Translations under genes and position numbers: made by a program
Assembly: GCA_029203145.1 (NCBI GenBank)
Contig: CP119309.1
Location: forward strand, 1,389,001-1,453,000
Reading direction: 5' to 3'
Length of the DNA: 64,000 nt
From: Candidatus Brevundimonas phytovorans
GTDB lineage: Bacteria > Pseudomonadota > Alphaproteobacteria > Caulobacterales > Caulobacteraceae
Notes under the pieces: generated by a model
The model's input: the letters and a program-made list of their open reading frames with translations, nothing else
Databases searched by the model: none
What the model was told of the DNA's origin: nothing
Shown here: positions 16,876 through 24,858 of the stretch, in pieces
Layout: each line of letters opens with the position of its first letter
Position numbering within the stretch: position 1 is the stretch's first letter

Positions 16876-17889
16876 ATGAAGGCCTATATCCTCGACCGCT
16901 ACGCCAGGAAGGCCGTTCTGCGTCTGGGCGAGCTGCCCGAGCCTGCGCTGCGTGAAAACGACGTCCTGATCGAAGTGCATGCTGCGGGTCTGAACCTGCT
17001 CGACTCCAAGATTCGGGACGGCGAATTCAAAGCCATCCTGCCCTATCGACCGCCCCTGGTGCTCGGTCACGACGTGGCGGGCAAGGTCGTTCGCGTCGGA
17101 TCTGGCGCAAGGCGGTTCAAGCTCGGCGACGCCGTCTACGCCCGCCCTCGTGACGGCCGGATCGGGACCTTCGCCGAGTTCATCGCGGTCGACGAAGCCG
17201 ATGCGGCGCCAAAGCCCGTCAACCTGACCATGGAGGAAGCGGCCGGCCTCCCCCTGGTCGCCCTGACGGCCTGGCAGGTCCTGGTCGAGCGCGCCGGGCT
17301 GAGCCCAGGCCAGAAGGTTCTGATCCATGCGGGTTCGGGCGGCGTCGGGGTCTTCGCCATCCAGTTGGCCAAACACCTCGGCGCGGCGGTCGCCACGACC
17401 GCCAGCGCCGCCAACGCCGAACTGGTCCGCAGCCTGGGGGCCGATGTCGTCATCGACTACAGGACCCAGGATTTCGCCCGCGAACTGTCGGGCTACGATG
17501 TCGTGCTGAACAGCCTGGACGGCGAGACGCTGGAGCGCTCTCTGAATGTCCTGAAACCCGGCGGCAAGCTGATCTCGATCTCGGGGCCGCCGGACCCCGC
17601 CTTCGCCAAGGCCCAGGGCCTGAACCCGATCCTCAAGCTGATCATAGGTCTTCTGAGCCGCAAGATCAGACACAAGGCCGCCGCGAAGGGGATCGACTAT
17701 TCCTTCCTGTTCATGCGTGCGGGCGGCGAACAGCTGCGGCGGATCACCGCCCTGATCGAAGCCGGCGACATCCGGCCGGTGCTGGATCGCACCTTTGCCT
17801 TCGCCGACCTGAACGCCGCCCTCGCCTACCTCGAGACCGGCCGGGCCAAGGGCAAGGTCGTGGTCACTCTCAAAGAGGATGCGCAATAA
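16876..17889 (+). CDS. Zinc-independent MDR-family quinone oxidoreductase
   Basis: A 337-residue medium-chain reductase. N-terminal GroES-like domain with NLLDSKIRDG and LGHDVAGKVVRVG, and a Rossmann domain with VLIHAGSGGVGVFAIQLAK (about 150-168). No structural-zinc Cys cluster is present, as in NADPH:quinone reductases. ATG at 16876 with GGAG 7 bases upstream. Likely the third gene of the TetR-controlled group, acting on quinones or enals; the substrate is not determinable from sequence. Confidence 0.92.
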   Translation: MKAYILDRYARKAVLRLGELPEPALRENDVLIEVHAAGLNLLDSKIRDGEFKAILPYRPPLVLGHDVAGKVVRVGSGARRFKLGDAVYARPRDGRIGTFAEFIAVDEADAAPKPVNLTMEEAAGLPLVALTAWQVLVERAGLSPGQKVLIHAGSGGVGVFAIQLAKHLGAAVATTASAANAELVRSLGADVVIDYRTQDFARELSGYDVVLNSLDGETLERSLNVLKPGGKLISISGPPDPAFAKAQGLNPILKLIIGLLSRKIRHKAAAKGIDYSFLFMRAGGEQLRRITALIEAGDIRPVLDRTFAFADLNAALAYLETGRAKGKVVVTLKEDAQ

Positions 17890-17933
17890 GCGCCGTCCAC
17901 TCAAACGCCCTGTCCGCCACTCCGGCTCGCGGC

Positions 17934-18296
17934 CTAGTCGGAGACCGCCCGCGGATCGTGGGTGCTGAGCAGATCATCGATGTCCGCCTGAGCCAGGCCC
18001 TGACCGCGCAGGGCGGGACCGTTTTCAAGCTTGACCACGCCTGAGGCTGGTAGGCTAGCAGGTGAGATGGCGCCGCTGAGTTGCGTCAAACGCTGGCCGA
18101 TCACGTCTTCAAAGGCGCACAGTTCCAACAGCCCCAGGAGACGACCCTCCAGCCGGCACAGCGCCGCGTCATCGCCGTCCCGAAACCTGGCGATGTCGTC
18201 CAAACCCGCCTCGTGGACCGCCAGAAGCGCCTCTGTCGCCGTCGCCAGCTCTTGCCGTATCTCGCTGACCAGGTCGGCGAAGGCGGCGGCCGCCAT
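17934..18296 (-). CDS. Short CheZ-like CheY-phosphate phosphatase
   Basis: A 120-residue helical protein. The segment LCAFEDVIGQRLTQL matches the CheZ active-site helix: Asp64 and Gln68 have the D-x3-Q spacing of the E. coli catalytic pair. A C-terminal amphipathic tail (NGPALRGQGLAQADIDDLL) resembles the CheY-binding peptide of CheZ. It is about half the length of enterobacterial CheZ, lacking most of the long hairpin. It lies 1 base downstream of cheY, supporting a role in dephosphorylating that CheY. It is easily missed as hypothetical. Confidence 0.75.
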   Translation of the reverse strand: MAAAAFADLVSEIRQELATATEALLAVHEAGLDDIARFRDGDDAALCRLEGRLLGLLELCAFEDVIGQRLTQLSGAISPASLPASGVVKLENGPALRGQGLAQADIDDLLSTHDPRAVSD

Positions 18297-18297
18297 G

Positions 18298-18684
18298 TCA
18301 GAATTCCCCCAGCACGGCCGTCAGCTTCTGCTTCAGCACAGCGTGCGTGAAGGGCTTGATGATGTAGCTGTTCACGCCCGCTTGCCGGGCGGCGATGACG
18401 TTCTCGATCTTGGCCTCAGCCGTGACCAGCACGAAGGGCAAGGCCCTGGTTTTGGGCTCGGCGCGCACCGCCTTCAACAGTTCGAACCCCGTCATCGGCG
18501 CCATGTTCCAGTCGGACAGGACCAGTCCATATCCATTCGCGGCGATCATCGTCAGCGCCGTCGGCCCGTCCGTCGCCTCGTCCACATTCATGAAGCCGAG
18601 CTGGTTCAACAGCCCGCGCACGATCCGAACCATTGTCTTGTAGTCGTCAACAACCAGGATCTTCATCGATTTATCGACAGCCAT
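18298..18684 (-). CDS. cheY: Single-domain response regulator CheY
   Basis: A 128-residue receiver domain without an output domain. Acidic pair Asp13-Asp14 (VVDDY), phosphoacceptor Asp58 (VLSDWNM), Thr88 (VLVTAEA), Tyr107 and Lys110 (YIIKPF) are all present, so phosphotransfer from CheA should be possible. The ATG at 18682-18684 follows GGGGGAAGG. The target could be a flagellar motor or another output; no motility genes lie in the window. Paired with the CheZ-like gene and divergent from cheA. Confidence 0.93.
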   Translation of the reverse strand: MAVDKSMKILVVDDYKTMVRIVRGLLNQLGFMNVDEATDGPTALTMIAANGYGLVLSDWNMAPMTGFELLKAVRAEPKTRALPFVLVTAEAKIENVIAARQAGVNSYIIKPFTHAVLKQKLTAVLGEF

Positions 18685-19017
18685 GCCTTCCCCCAATCAC
18701 CCTCCGTGACCCCAAAACAAGAACACCGATATTCTGAACAAATTCTGGACATTGATTCAGATCAAAATGACGAATTGAAGAATATAAAAATCAATAGTTA
18801 CACCTAGAGCGTATATTTTTCATCGTAGTGCGCCACTACAAATACCAGAGGAGCCGTTTGATAGCGGTATTTTACACCGACTATATTTGGATAAATTATC
18901 GGAACCATCTTTCCACCTAGCGAAAACTCCGAATCTACAGATAACAGCGCCATCCCACGCATTCGTTCGCATGGCGCCAGGCCCTACGGAACTGCGCCTC
19001 AACTATCAGGAGGGGCC
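18685..19017. promoter_or_regulatory. AT-rich divergent intergenic region, cheY/cheA
   Basis: This 333-base gap has no convincing gene. Its centre (about 18715-18955) is strikingly AT-rich compared with everything around it. A perfect inverted repeat GTAGTG-CGC-CACTAC lies at 18825-18839. A candidate sigma-70-like pair for cheA is TTTACA (18871-18876) and AATTAT (18894-18899) with 17 bases between. The cheA GTG is preceded by AGGAGG. Promoter calls are by eye. Confidence 0.45.
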
Positions 19018-21873
19018 GTGGACGAGATCTTGGGCGACTTCATCGCTGAGACCCGCGAGGGCCTAGAGGCGCTGGACAGCGAACTTGTGCGTTTCGAGCG
19101 TAATCCGCACGACCCCGAGCCCCTGGCCAGCGTCTTTCGCCTGATGCACACCATCAAGGGCGCGTGCGGCTTCATCGGCCTGGTGCGACTTCAAAGGATC
19201 GCCCACGCGGCGGAAGAGGTTCTAGGCGGTTTCCGCGACGGCTCTCTGATCGTGACCTCCGCCGCCGTCACCACCATCCTGGAAGCCGTGGACGTGATCC
19301 GCGGCCTGATCGACGTTCTGGACGCAACGGGCCAAGAGCCGACCGGCGAGGACGGCGCGCTGATACATCGCCTCGAAGCGGCCTGCGTGGCCGTCGCGTC
19401 GGCCTCGCCGCCTCCGGCGACCTCAACCAGACCCCTGATCGAACGAATTGGCGGCGACGCTACACTGGACGCCGCCGCCGAGGCGGCCGCTGCGCGCCTG
19501 ATGCGGTTGGCCCCGTTTGAGTCTCTGCTCGGCGCCGCCGACCCCATCCTGTTGCAGGCGGCCCTGTTGCAGGGCCTGCTGGGCGCCGCTCGCGGCAGCG
19601 AGGCCGCCACCCTGAGCCGGGCGCTGGAGGATATCGCCGAGATTCGCCTTGACGCCGAAATGCTGGACACCCTGTTCAGCGTAGTCGCGGCGGCGCTGGA
19701 GGCCTTGGACGCCTCGCCCGAGGACGTGGCGGAGTTGCGCATCCGCGCTCAGATCGGGACGAACGCCGCCGCACCGGCCTCGGCCCCGCCCGCGCCTGAA
19801 GACGTCGCGTTCGTCGCCGGCGTCGGCAAGTCCGCCGCCACCATCCGCATCAACGTCGAGGTGCTGGAACAGCTGATGCGCTCGGTCAGCGAACTGGTGC
19901 TGATCCGCAACCAGATGATCCAGACCCTGCGGCTGGAACCGGAAAGCCCCTTCAAAGGTCCGCTGCATCGCCTGAATCAAGTGACCAGCGAGATCCAGGA
20001 GAAGGTCATGGTCGCCCGGATGCAGCCGATCGGCGGCGCCTGGGCGAAGCTGCCGCGTCTGGTGCGCGATCTTGAGCAGGAACTCGGCAAGCGCATCGAA
20101 CTGCATATGTCCGGTCAGGAGACTGAACTGGACCGACAGGTCATGGAGCTGATCCGCGACCCGCTGACCCACATGATCCGCAACGCCGCCGATCACGGAC
20201 TGGAAACCACGGAACAGCGCCGCGCCGCCGGCAAGTCCGAGGCGGGCCGCATCACCCTGGCCGCGCGCCACGAAGGCGGGGCCATCGTCATCGAGGTGTC
20301 CGACGACGGGCGCGGCCTGTCGGTGTCGCGCCTGCGAGCCAAGGCGGTCTCTCTGGACCTGCTGACCGCCGCCGAAGCCGAGCAGATGAGCGACGCCGAG
20401 GCGATGCAACTGATCTTCCGCGCCGGTTTCTCGACGGCGTCCCAGGTCACCAGCGTCTCGGGCCGGGGCGTCGGCATGGACGTGGTGCGCTCCAACATCG
20501 AACAGATCGGCGGGGTGATCGAACTGAGATCCACCGAGGGTCAAGGCGCCTGTTTCACCGTCCGCATCCCCCTGACCCTGACCATCGTCTCGGCCCTGAT
20601 CGTCGAGGCGGGCGGCGAGCGGTTCGCCCTGCCCCAGTCGTCGATCATCGAACTGGTCAGCGCCAGCGGCGCCTCGGGCCGCTGTATCGAACAGATCGAA
20701 GACGCGCCCGTCCTGCGGCTGCGCGAGCGCCTGTTGCCGCTGGTGTCGCTACAACGCCTGCTCAAGCTGGACGACGAGGCCCCGCCCCAAACCCAGGGCA
20801 AGGCAGCCAACGAAACCTGCATCGTCGTCACCCATTTCGGAGCCAGCACCTTCGGCGTCATCGTCGACCGGGTCTTCGATATCGAGGAGATCGTGGTCAA
20901 GCCGGTGGCCGGGGTGCTGCGCCACCTCAACCTCTATTCCGGCGCGACCATCCTCGGCGACGGGGCGGTCATCCTGATCCTGGACCCCAAGGGCACGGCG
21001 CGCACCGCCGGGGTCGATCAGATTTCCGGCCACCTGGCCGGGCTCGCCAGCGACGCCGCCCGCAAGGCCAACGCCGCCCCGCCGCCGAAGGAGGAAGCCC
21101 TGCTCCTGTTCCGCGCCGCCGACGCGACCCTGCGCGCCGCCCCGCTGACCACCGTGTCCCGCATCGAAGAGGTCGAGGCCGCCCAGATCGAACAGGTCGA
21201 AGGCCGCGCCGTGCTTCAATACCGTGGACGGCTCATGCCGATCCTCGGCGCCGACGGTCGCGCGCCGGACTGGAGCGGCCCCGGTCGTCGCCCCCTGCTG
21301 GTCTTCGCGCGCGGCGATCAGGCCCTGGGCATGTTGATCGGCGAGATCGTCGACATCGTCGAGACCGCAGCCCAGCCCGAGATCAACAGCGCGGGCGGAC
21401 TGACGCTGGGCAGCCTGATCGTCATGGACCAGGCCGCCGACCTGATCGACGTCGACGCCTATTGGCGGCGAGCCTTCGACGCCGCCGCGACGACGGAGGC
21501 CAGCCCATCCGGCGACGCCCTCTCCGCCCCCATCGCCGGCCTGAAACGTCTGCTGATCATAGACCCCAGCACCTTCACCCAGTTGCTGCTGGGGCCGCTG
21601 CTGGCGCGCGCCGGCTATGTCGTGATCGTCGCCCCGGACGCCGAGGCGGCTCTGGCCCACCACGACGCCAACGAGGTCTTCGACCTGATCCTAGCCGACC
21701 TTCAGCCCAGCCGCGCGCGCGAGTTCGCCCGGATTTTGGCCAGCGCCGAGCAGTGGCACGCCACGCCGCTTCTCAGCCTCAGCCTGCTGAACGGCGGCGG
21801 TCCCGCGCTGGACGCCACCCGACTGCTGGACGCCGTTTCCAGCGCCCTGACGCCCGAAAGCGCGGCGGCGTGA
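19018..21873 (+). CDS. cheA: Hybrid chemotaxis histidine kinase CheA with two CheW-like domains and a receiver
   Basis: A 951-residue cytoplasmic kinase. HPt domain with phospho-His44 in MHTIKGACGF. A globin-like segment at about 139-245 occupies the usual P2 region. Dimerisation helices about 275-345. ATPase with DPLTHMIRNAADHG (381-394), DDGRG (429-433) and GRGVGMD (482-488). First CheW-like domain about 522-660, a second about 692-820, and a C-terminal receiver about 843-945. The receiver keeps Asp849 and Asp894 but no clear partner Lys, so it may be a degenerate phosphate sink. GTG start at 19018 with AGGAGG upstream. Its stop overlaps cheW (GTGA). It phosphorylates CheY and CheB under receptor control. 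Confidence 0.93.
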   Translation: MDEILGDFIAETREGLEALDSELVRFERNPHDPEPLASVFRLMHTIKGACGFIGLVRLQRIAHAAEEVLGGFRDGSLIVTSAAVTTILEAVDVIRGLIDVLDATGQEPTGEDGALIHRLEAACVAVASASPPPATSTRPLIERIGGDATLDAAAEAAAARLMRLAPFESLLGAADPILLQAALLQGLLGAARGSEAATLSRALEDIAEIRLDAEMLDTLFSVVAAALEALDASPEDVAELRIRAQIGTNAAAPASAPPAPEDVAFVAGVGKSAATIRINVEVLEQLMRSVSELVLIRNQMIQTLRLEPESPFKGPLHRLNQVTSEIQEKVMVARMQPIGGAWAKLPRLVRDLEQELGKRIELHMSGQETELDRQVMELIRDPLTHMIRNAADHGLETTEQRRAAGKSEAGRITLAARHEGGAIVIEVSDDGRGLSVSRLRAKAVSLDLLTAAEAEQMSDAEAMQLIFRAGFSTASQVTSVSGRGVGMDVVRSNIEQIGGVIELRSTEGQGACFTVRIPLTLTIVSALIVEAGGERFALPQSSIIELVSASGASGRCIEQIEDAPVLRLRERLLPLVSLQRLLKLDDEAPPQTQGKAANETCIVVTHFGASTFGVIVDRVFDIEEIVVKPVAGVLRHLNLYSGATILGDGAVILILDPKGTARTAGVDQISGHLAGLASDAARKANAAPPPKEEALLLFRAADATLRAAPLTTVSRIEEVEAAQIEQVEGRAVLQYRGRLMPILGADGRAPDWSGPGRRPLLVFARGDQALGMLIGEIVDIVETAAQPEINSAGGLTLGSLIVMDQAADLIDVDAYWRRAFDAAATTEASPSGDALSAPIAGLKRLLIIDPSTFTQLLLGPLLARAGYVVIVAPDAEAALAHHDANEVFDLILADLQPSRAREFARILASAEQWHATPLLSLSLLNGGGPALDATRLLDAVSSALTPESAAA

Positions 21874-22394
21874 ACGCGCTCAACCCTACGACCGAGGCCG
21901 GGCTGGTCTCGGTCCAGATCGGCGGCCAGACCTTTGGCGTGCCGGTGCTGGAGGTGCAGGACGTGATCGCCGAGACCGCGATCAACCGCGTGCCCCTGGC
22001 CCCGCCCGAGATCGCCGGTTCGTTGAACCTGCGCGGCCGCATCGTCACCGCCATCGACATGCGCCGCCGCCTCGGCCTGCCGCCACAAGCCGAAGACCAA
22101 AGAGCCAGCGGCGTTTCGGTCATCGTCGAACAGGCCTCAGGCGAGCTCTACGCCCTGATGGTCGATGACGTCGGCGACGTGCTGTGGCTGCCGCCCTCGG
22201 CGCACGAGCCGACGCCGCCGACCCTGTCGCCCGCCTGGCGCGACCTGTGCGACGGCCTCTACCGGCTGAAAGATGACCTCATGCTGGTGCTGCGGACTGA
22301 GGCGGTCCTGACCCTGGCCCCGCCGCCTGTCGGCGACACCCCCGATACCCCTCGCCGCACGGCGGACCTTGTCACTCACGGAGACCGATCATGA
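21870..22394 (+). CDS. cheW: Chemotaxis coupling protein CheW
   Basis: A 174-residue adaptor between receptor and CheA. Family features: VSVQIGGQTFGVPVLEVQDV near the start, PEIAGSLNLRGRIVTAIDM (about 46-64) and LMVDDVGDVLWLP (about 96-108). The GTG at 21870 overlaps the cheA stop as GTGA and its stop overlaps the receptor start, so the three are translationally coupled. The last 30 residues are Pro/Thr-rich and probably disordered. Confidence 0.93.
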   Translation: MNALNPTTEAGLVSVQIGGQTFGVPVLEVQDVIAETAINRVPLAPPEIAGSLNLRGRIVTAIDMRRRLGLPPQAEDQRASGVSVIVEQASGELYALMVDDVGDVLWLPPSAHEPTPPTLSPAWRDLCDGLYRLKDDLMLVLRTEAVLTLAPPPVGDTPDTPRRTADLVTHGDRS

Positions 22395-24001
22395 CCAACG
22401 GAGCCACGGCGCGCAGCGCCCGTCCCCTCGCCCCTCGCAGCCTGGACCAGACCGCTCAGGCCTCGGCCGAATGGACGCCCGACTTCCGGCAGTTGCTGGA
22501 AGACGCCCCGTTCAACGTCATGATCTGCGACCTGATCGACTTCCAGATCACCTATGCCAACAAGGCGACGCTGACGACGCTGCGATCGATTGAACACGTC
22601 CTGCCGATCCGGGCCGACGATCTGGTCGGCGCCTCGATCGACGTCTTCCACAAGGCCCCGGCGCATCAGCGCCGGATGCTGGCCGACCCGCGCAACCTGC
22701 CCCATCAAGCCACCATCGAGATCGGCGGCGAGTTCCTGGACCTGCTGGTCAGCGCCGTGCTGGATGACCAGGGCCGTTACGTCGCCGCCATGACGACCTG
22801 GTCGCTCCAGACCGAACGGGTCAAGGCCGAGCGCGACAACCAGCGCCTGCTGCAGATGCTGGACGACATGCCGCTCAACGTCATGCTGTGCGAGCCCGAA
22901 GAGCTGCGTCTGACCTATGTGAACCGCCGCTCCATCGAGACCCTGCGCCCGCTGCAACACCTGCTGCCGATCCCGGTCGATCAGATGCTGGGCCAGTCCA
23001 TCGACATCTTCCACAAGCACCCCGAGCATCAGCGCCGCATGCTGGCCGATCCGCGCAGCCTGCCGCACCGGGCCATGATCCAGTTGGGCGATCAGAAGCT
23101 GGACCTCAACATCGCCGCCGTGAAGAACCCCGAGGGGCGGATGACAGGCATGATGCTGACCTGGGGGGTCGTGACCGAACAGGCCCGCTTCATCGACCGG
23201 GTCAACGACTTCAGCCAGGACGTCGCCGGCGCCGCCGCCGCCCTCAGCACCATGGCCCAGGGCATGGCCGCCAGCGCCGAGGAGACCAACAGCCAGGCCT
23301 CAGCCGTCGCCGTCGCCTCGGACGAGGCCTCGTCCAACGTTCAGACCGTGGCTGCCGCCGCCGAAGAACTGTCAGCCTCGATCCAGGAGATCACCCGTCA
23401 GGTCGAGCAGTCCAGCAGCATCTCACGCCACGCGGTCGAGGAAGCCCTGTCCACCGACGAGACCATGCGCGGCCTGGCGGACTCAGCCGAGCGCGTCGGC
23501 GAGGTCGTCGGCCTGATCCAGGAGATCGCCGCCCAGACCAAGCTGCTGGCCCTGAACGCCACCATCGAGTCCGCTCGCGCGGGCGAGGCCGGCAAGGGCT
23601 TCGCCGTGGTCGCCTCGGAGGTGAAGAACCTGGCCGATCAGACGGCGCGCGCGACCAAGCAGATCGCCGATCAGGTCAACTCGATCCAGAAGGCCAGCCA
23701 CGCCGCCGTCAGCGCCATTGAAAGCATCCGCCGCACCATCGAACGCGCCAGCGAAGCCTCCTCGGCCATCGCCAGCGCGGTCGAGGAACAGGGCGCGGCC
23801 ACGCAGGAGATCACCCGCAACGTCCAGGAAGCCGCCATGGGCACGCGTGAGGTCTCGTCCAACATCGTGGCCGTGACCGCCGCCGCCTCGGACAATGCTC
23901 AGGCGGCGACCGACATGCTGTCGGCCACGGCGGCCCTGACGGAAAAGGCGCGCGAACTCGACACCCTGCGCGCGGAGATCGAGTCCTTCATGCGCGGCTA
24001 G
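22391..24001 (+). CDS. Soluble methyl-accepting chemotaxis protein with two PAS domains
   Basis: A 536-residue receptor with no transmembrane helix or signal peptide, hence a cytoplasmic sensor. Two clearly duplicated PAS domains (about 30-135 and 150-257) share SIDVFHKxPxHQRRMLADPR-type motifs. The signalling domain (about 270-536) has the hairpin tip IQEIAAQTKLLALNATIE (about 376-393) and flanking methylation-type heptads. There is no C-terminal CheR-tethering pentapeptide. Repeated His residues in both PAS copies could bind a cofactor, but that is speculation. ATG at 22391 overlaps the cheW stop. Confidence 0.93.
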   Translation: MTNGATARSARPLAPRSLDQTAQASAEWTPDFRQLLEDAPFNVMICDLIDFQITYANKATLTTLRSIEHVLPIRADDLVGASIDVFHKAPAHQRRMLADPRNLPHQATIEIGGEFLDLLVSAVLDDQGRYVAAMTTWSLQTERVKAERDNQRLLQMLDDMPLNVMLCEPEELRLTYVNRRSIETLRPLQHLLPIPVDQMLGQSIDIFHKHPEHQRRMLADPRSLPHRAMIQLGDQKLDLNIAAVKNPEGRMTGMMLTWGVVTEQARFIDRVNDFSQDVAGAAAALSTMAQGMAASAEETNSQASAVAVASDEASSNVQTVAAAAEELSASIQEITRQVEQSSSISRHAVEEALSTDETMRGLADSAERVGEVVGLIQEIAAQTKLLALNATIESARAGEAGKGFAVVASEVKNLADQTARATKQIADQVNSIQKASHAAVSAIESIRRTIERASEASSAIASAVEEQGAATQEITRNVQEAAMGTREVSSNIVAVTAAASDNAQAATDMLSATAALTEKARELDTLRAEIESFMRG

Positions 24002-24021
24002 GACATGGCCGCCCGCAGCGT

Positions 24022-24858
24022 TCAGACGGTGCGGGCGGCCTTGCCTGAGGCGCGGCGGAACAGCCCCGCCGCGCCGGGGGTCAGTTCAAAGGCGTCAGTC
24101 ACGCCCAGCACCGTCTCGGCGCTGCCCAGAAACAGGCCGCCGTCCTCGGCCAGGGTCCGCGCCATGCGTTGCAGCACGGCCCGCTTCTGATCCACGTCGA
24201 AATAGATCAGGACATTGCGGCAGAAGACCACGTCGAACACGCCCGGCAGACTGTCGCTCAACAGGTTGTGCGGACGGAAACTGACCAGCGACCGCAAGTC
24301 GGGGCTGACGCGCCAGCCGTGCCCCTCGCGCAAAAACCAGCGATCGCGGCGCGCGTCGGTCAGCCCCCGACGAACCTCGAAGTCGCTGTAGAGCCCCTCC
24401 TCCGCCTTCCTCAGGATCGGTCGCGACATGTCGGTGGCCACAACCTCCAGCCGCCACCCCGCCAGTTGAGCGCCCATCTCCTTCAACAGGATGGCGATGG
24501 AATAGGGCTCCTGACCGCTGGAACAGGCGGCGCACCAGATTCGCAGCGTCCGCGTCGCCGCCCGCGCCTCGACCAGTTGCGGCAGGACCCGCCCGGCCAG
24601 CAGGTTGAACGGCGTGCCGTCGCGAAAAAAGAAGGATTCGTGCGTCGCCATCGCCTCGACGCAGCGAACCAGAAGCGGCTCCGCCGATGCCCCGCCGAGG
24701 CGCAACCGCTCCAGCAGCTGCGGCACGCCCGCCAGACCCTCGGCCCGCGCCAGCGGGGCCAAACGGCTCTCGACCAGATAGCCCTTGTGCGCGGTCAGAA
24801 TCAGACCCGAACGGTCCTTCACCAGACGACAGAAGTGCTCGAAATCCGGCCCGGTCAC
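24022..24858 (-). CDS. cheR: Chemotaxis methyltransferase CheR
   Basis: SAM-dependent glutamate methyltransferase (278 residues) that methylates the receptor. N-terminal helical domain with ATHESFFFRD (about 70-79), SAM site WCAACSSGQEPYSIA (about 108-122), VVATDMSRPIL, and FRPHNLL plus DVVFCRNVLIYFD (about 209-221). GTG start overlaps the cheB stop as GTGA. Converges with the receptor gene, 20 bases apart, making the methylation pair part of the same cluster. Confidence 0.96.
   Translation of the reverse strand: MTGPDFEHFCRLVKDRSGLILTAHKGYLVESRLAPLARAEGLAGVPQLLERLRLGGASAEPLLVRCVEAMATHESFFFRDGTPFNLLAGRVLPQLVEARAATRTLRIWCAACSSGQEPYSIAILLKEMGAQLAGWRLEVVATDMSRPILRKAEEGLYSDFEVRRGLTDARRDRWFLREGHGWRVSPDLRSLVSFRPHNLLSDSLPGVFDVVFCRNVLIYFDVDQKRAVLQRMARTLAEDGGLFLGSAETVLGVTDAFELTPGAAGLFRRASGKAARTV

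Noticed and set aside
18031..18807. 258-codon plus-strand frame over the cheZ-like and cheY genes
   Set aside because: Antisense to two recognised chemotaxis genes, ending in the AT-rich gap; no ribosome site or motif.
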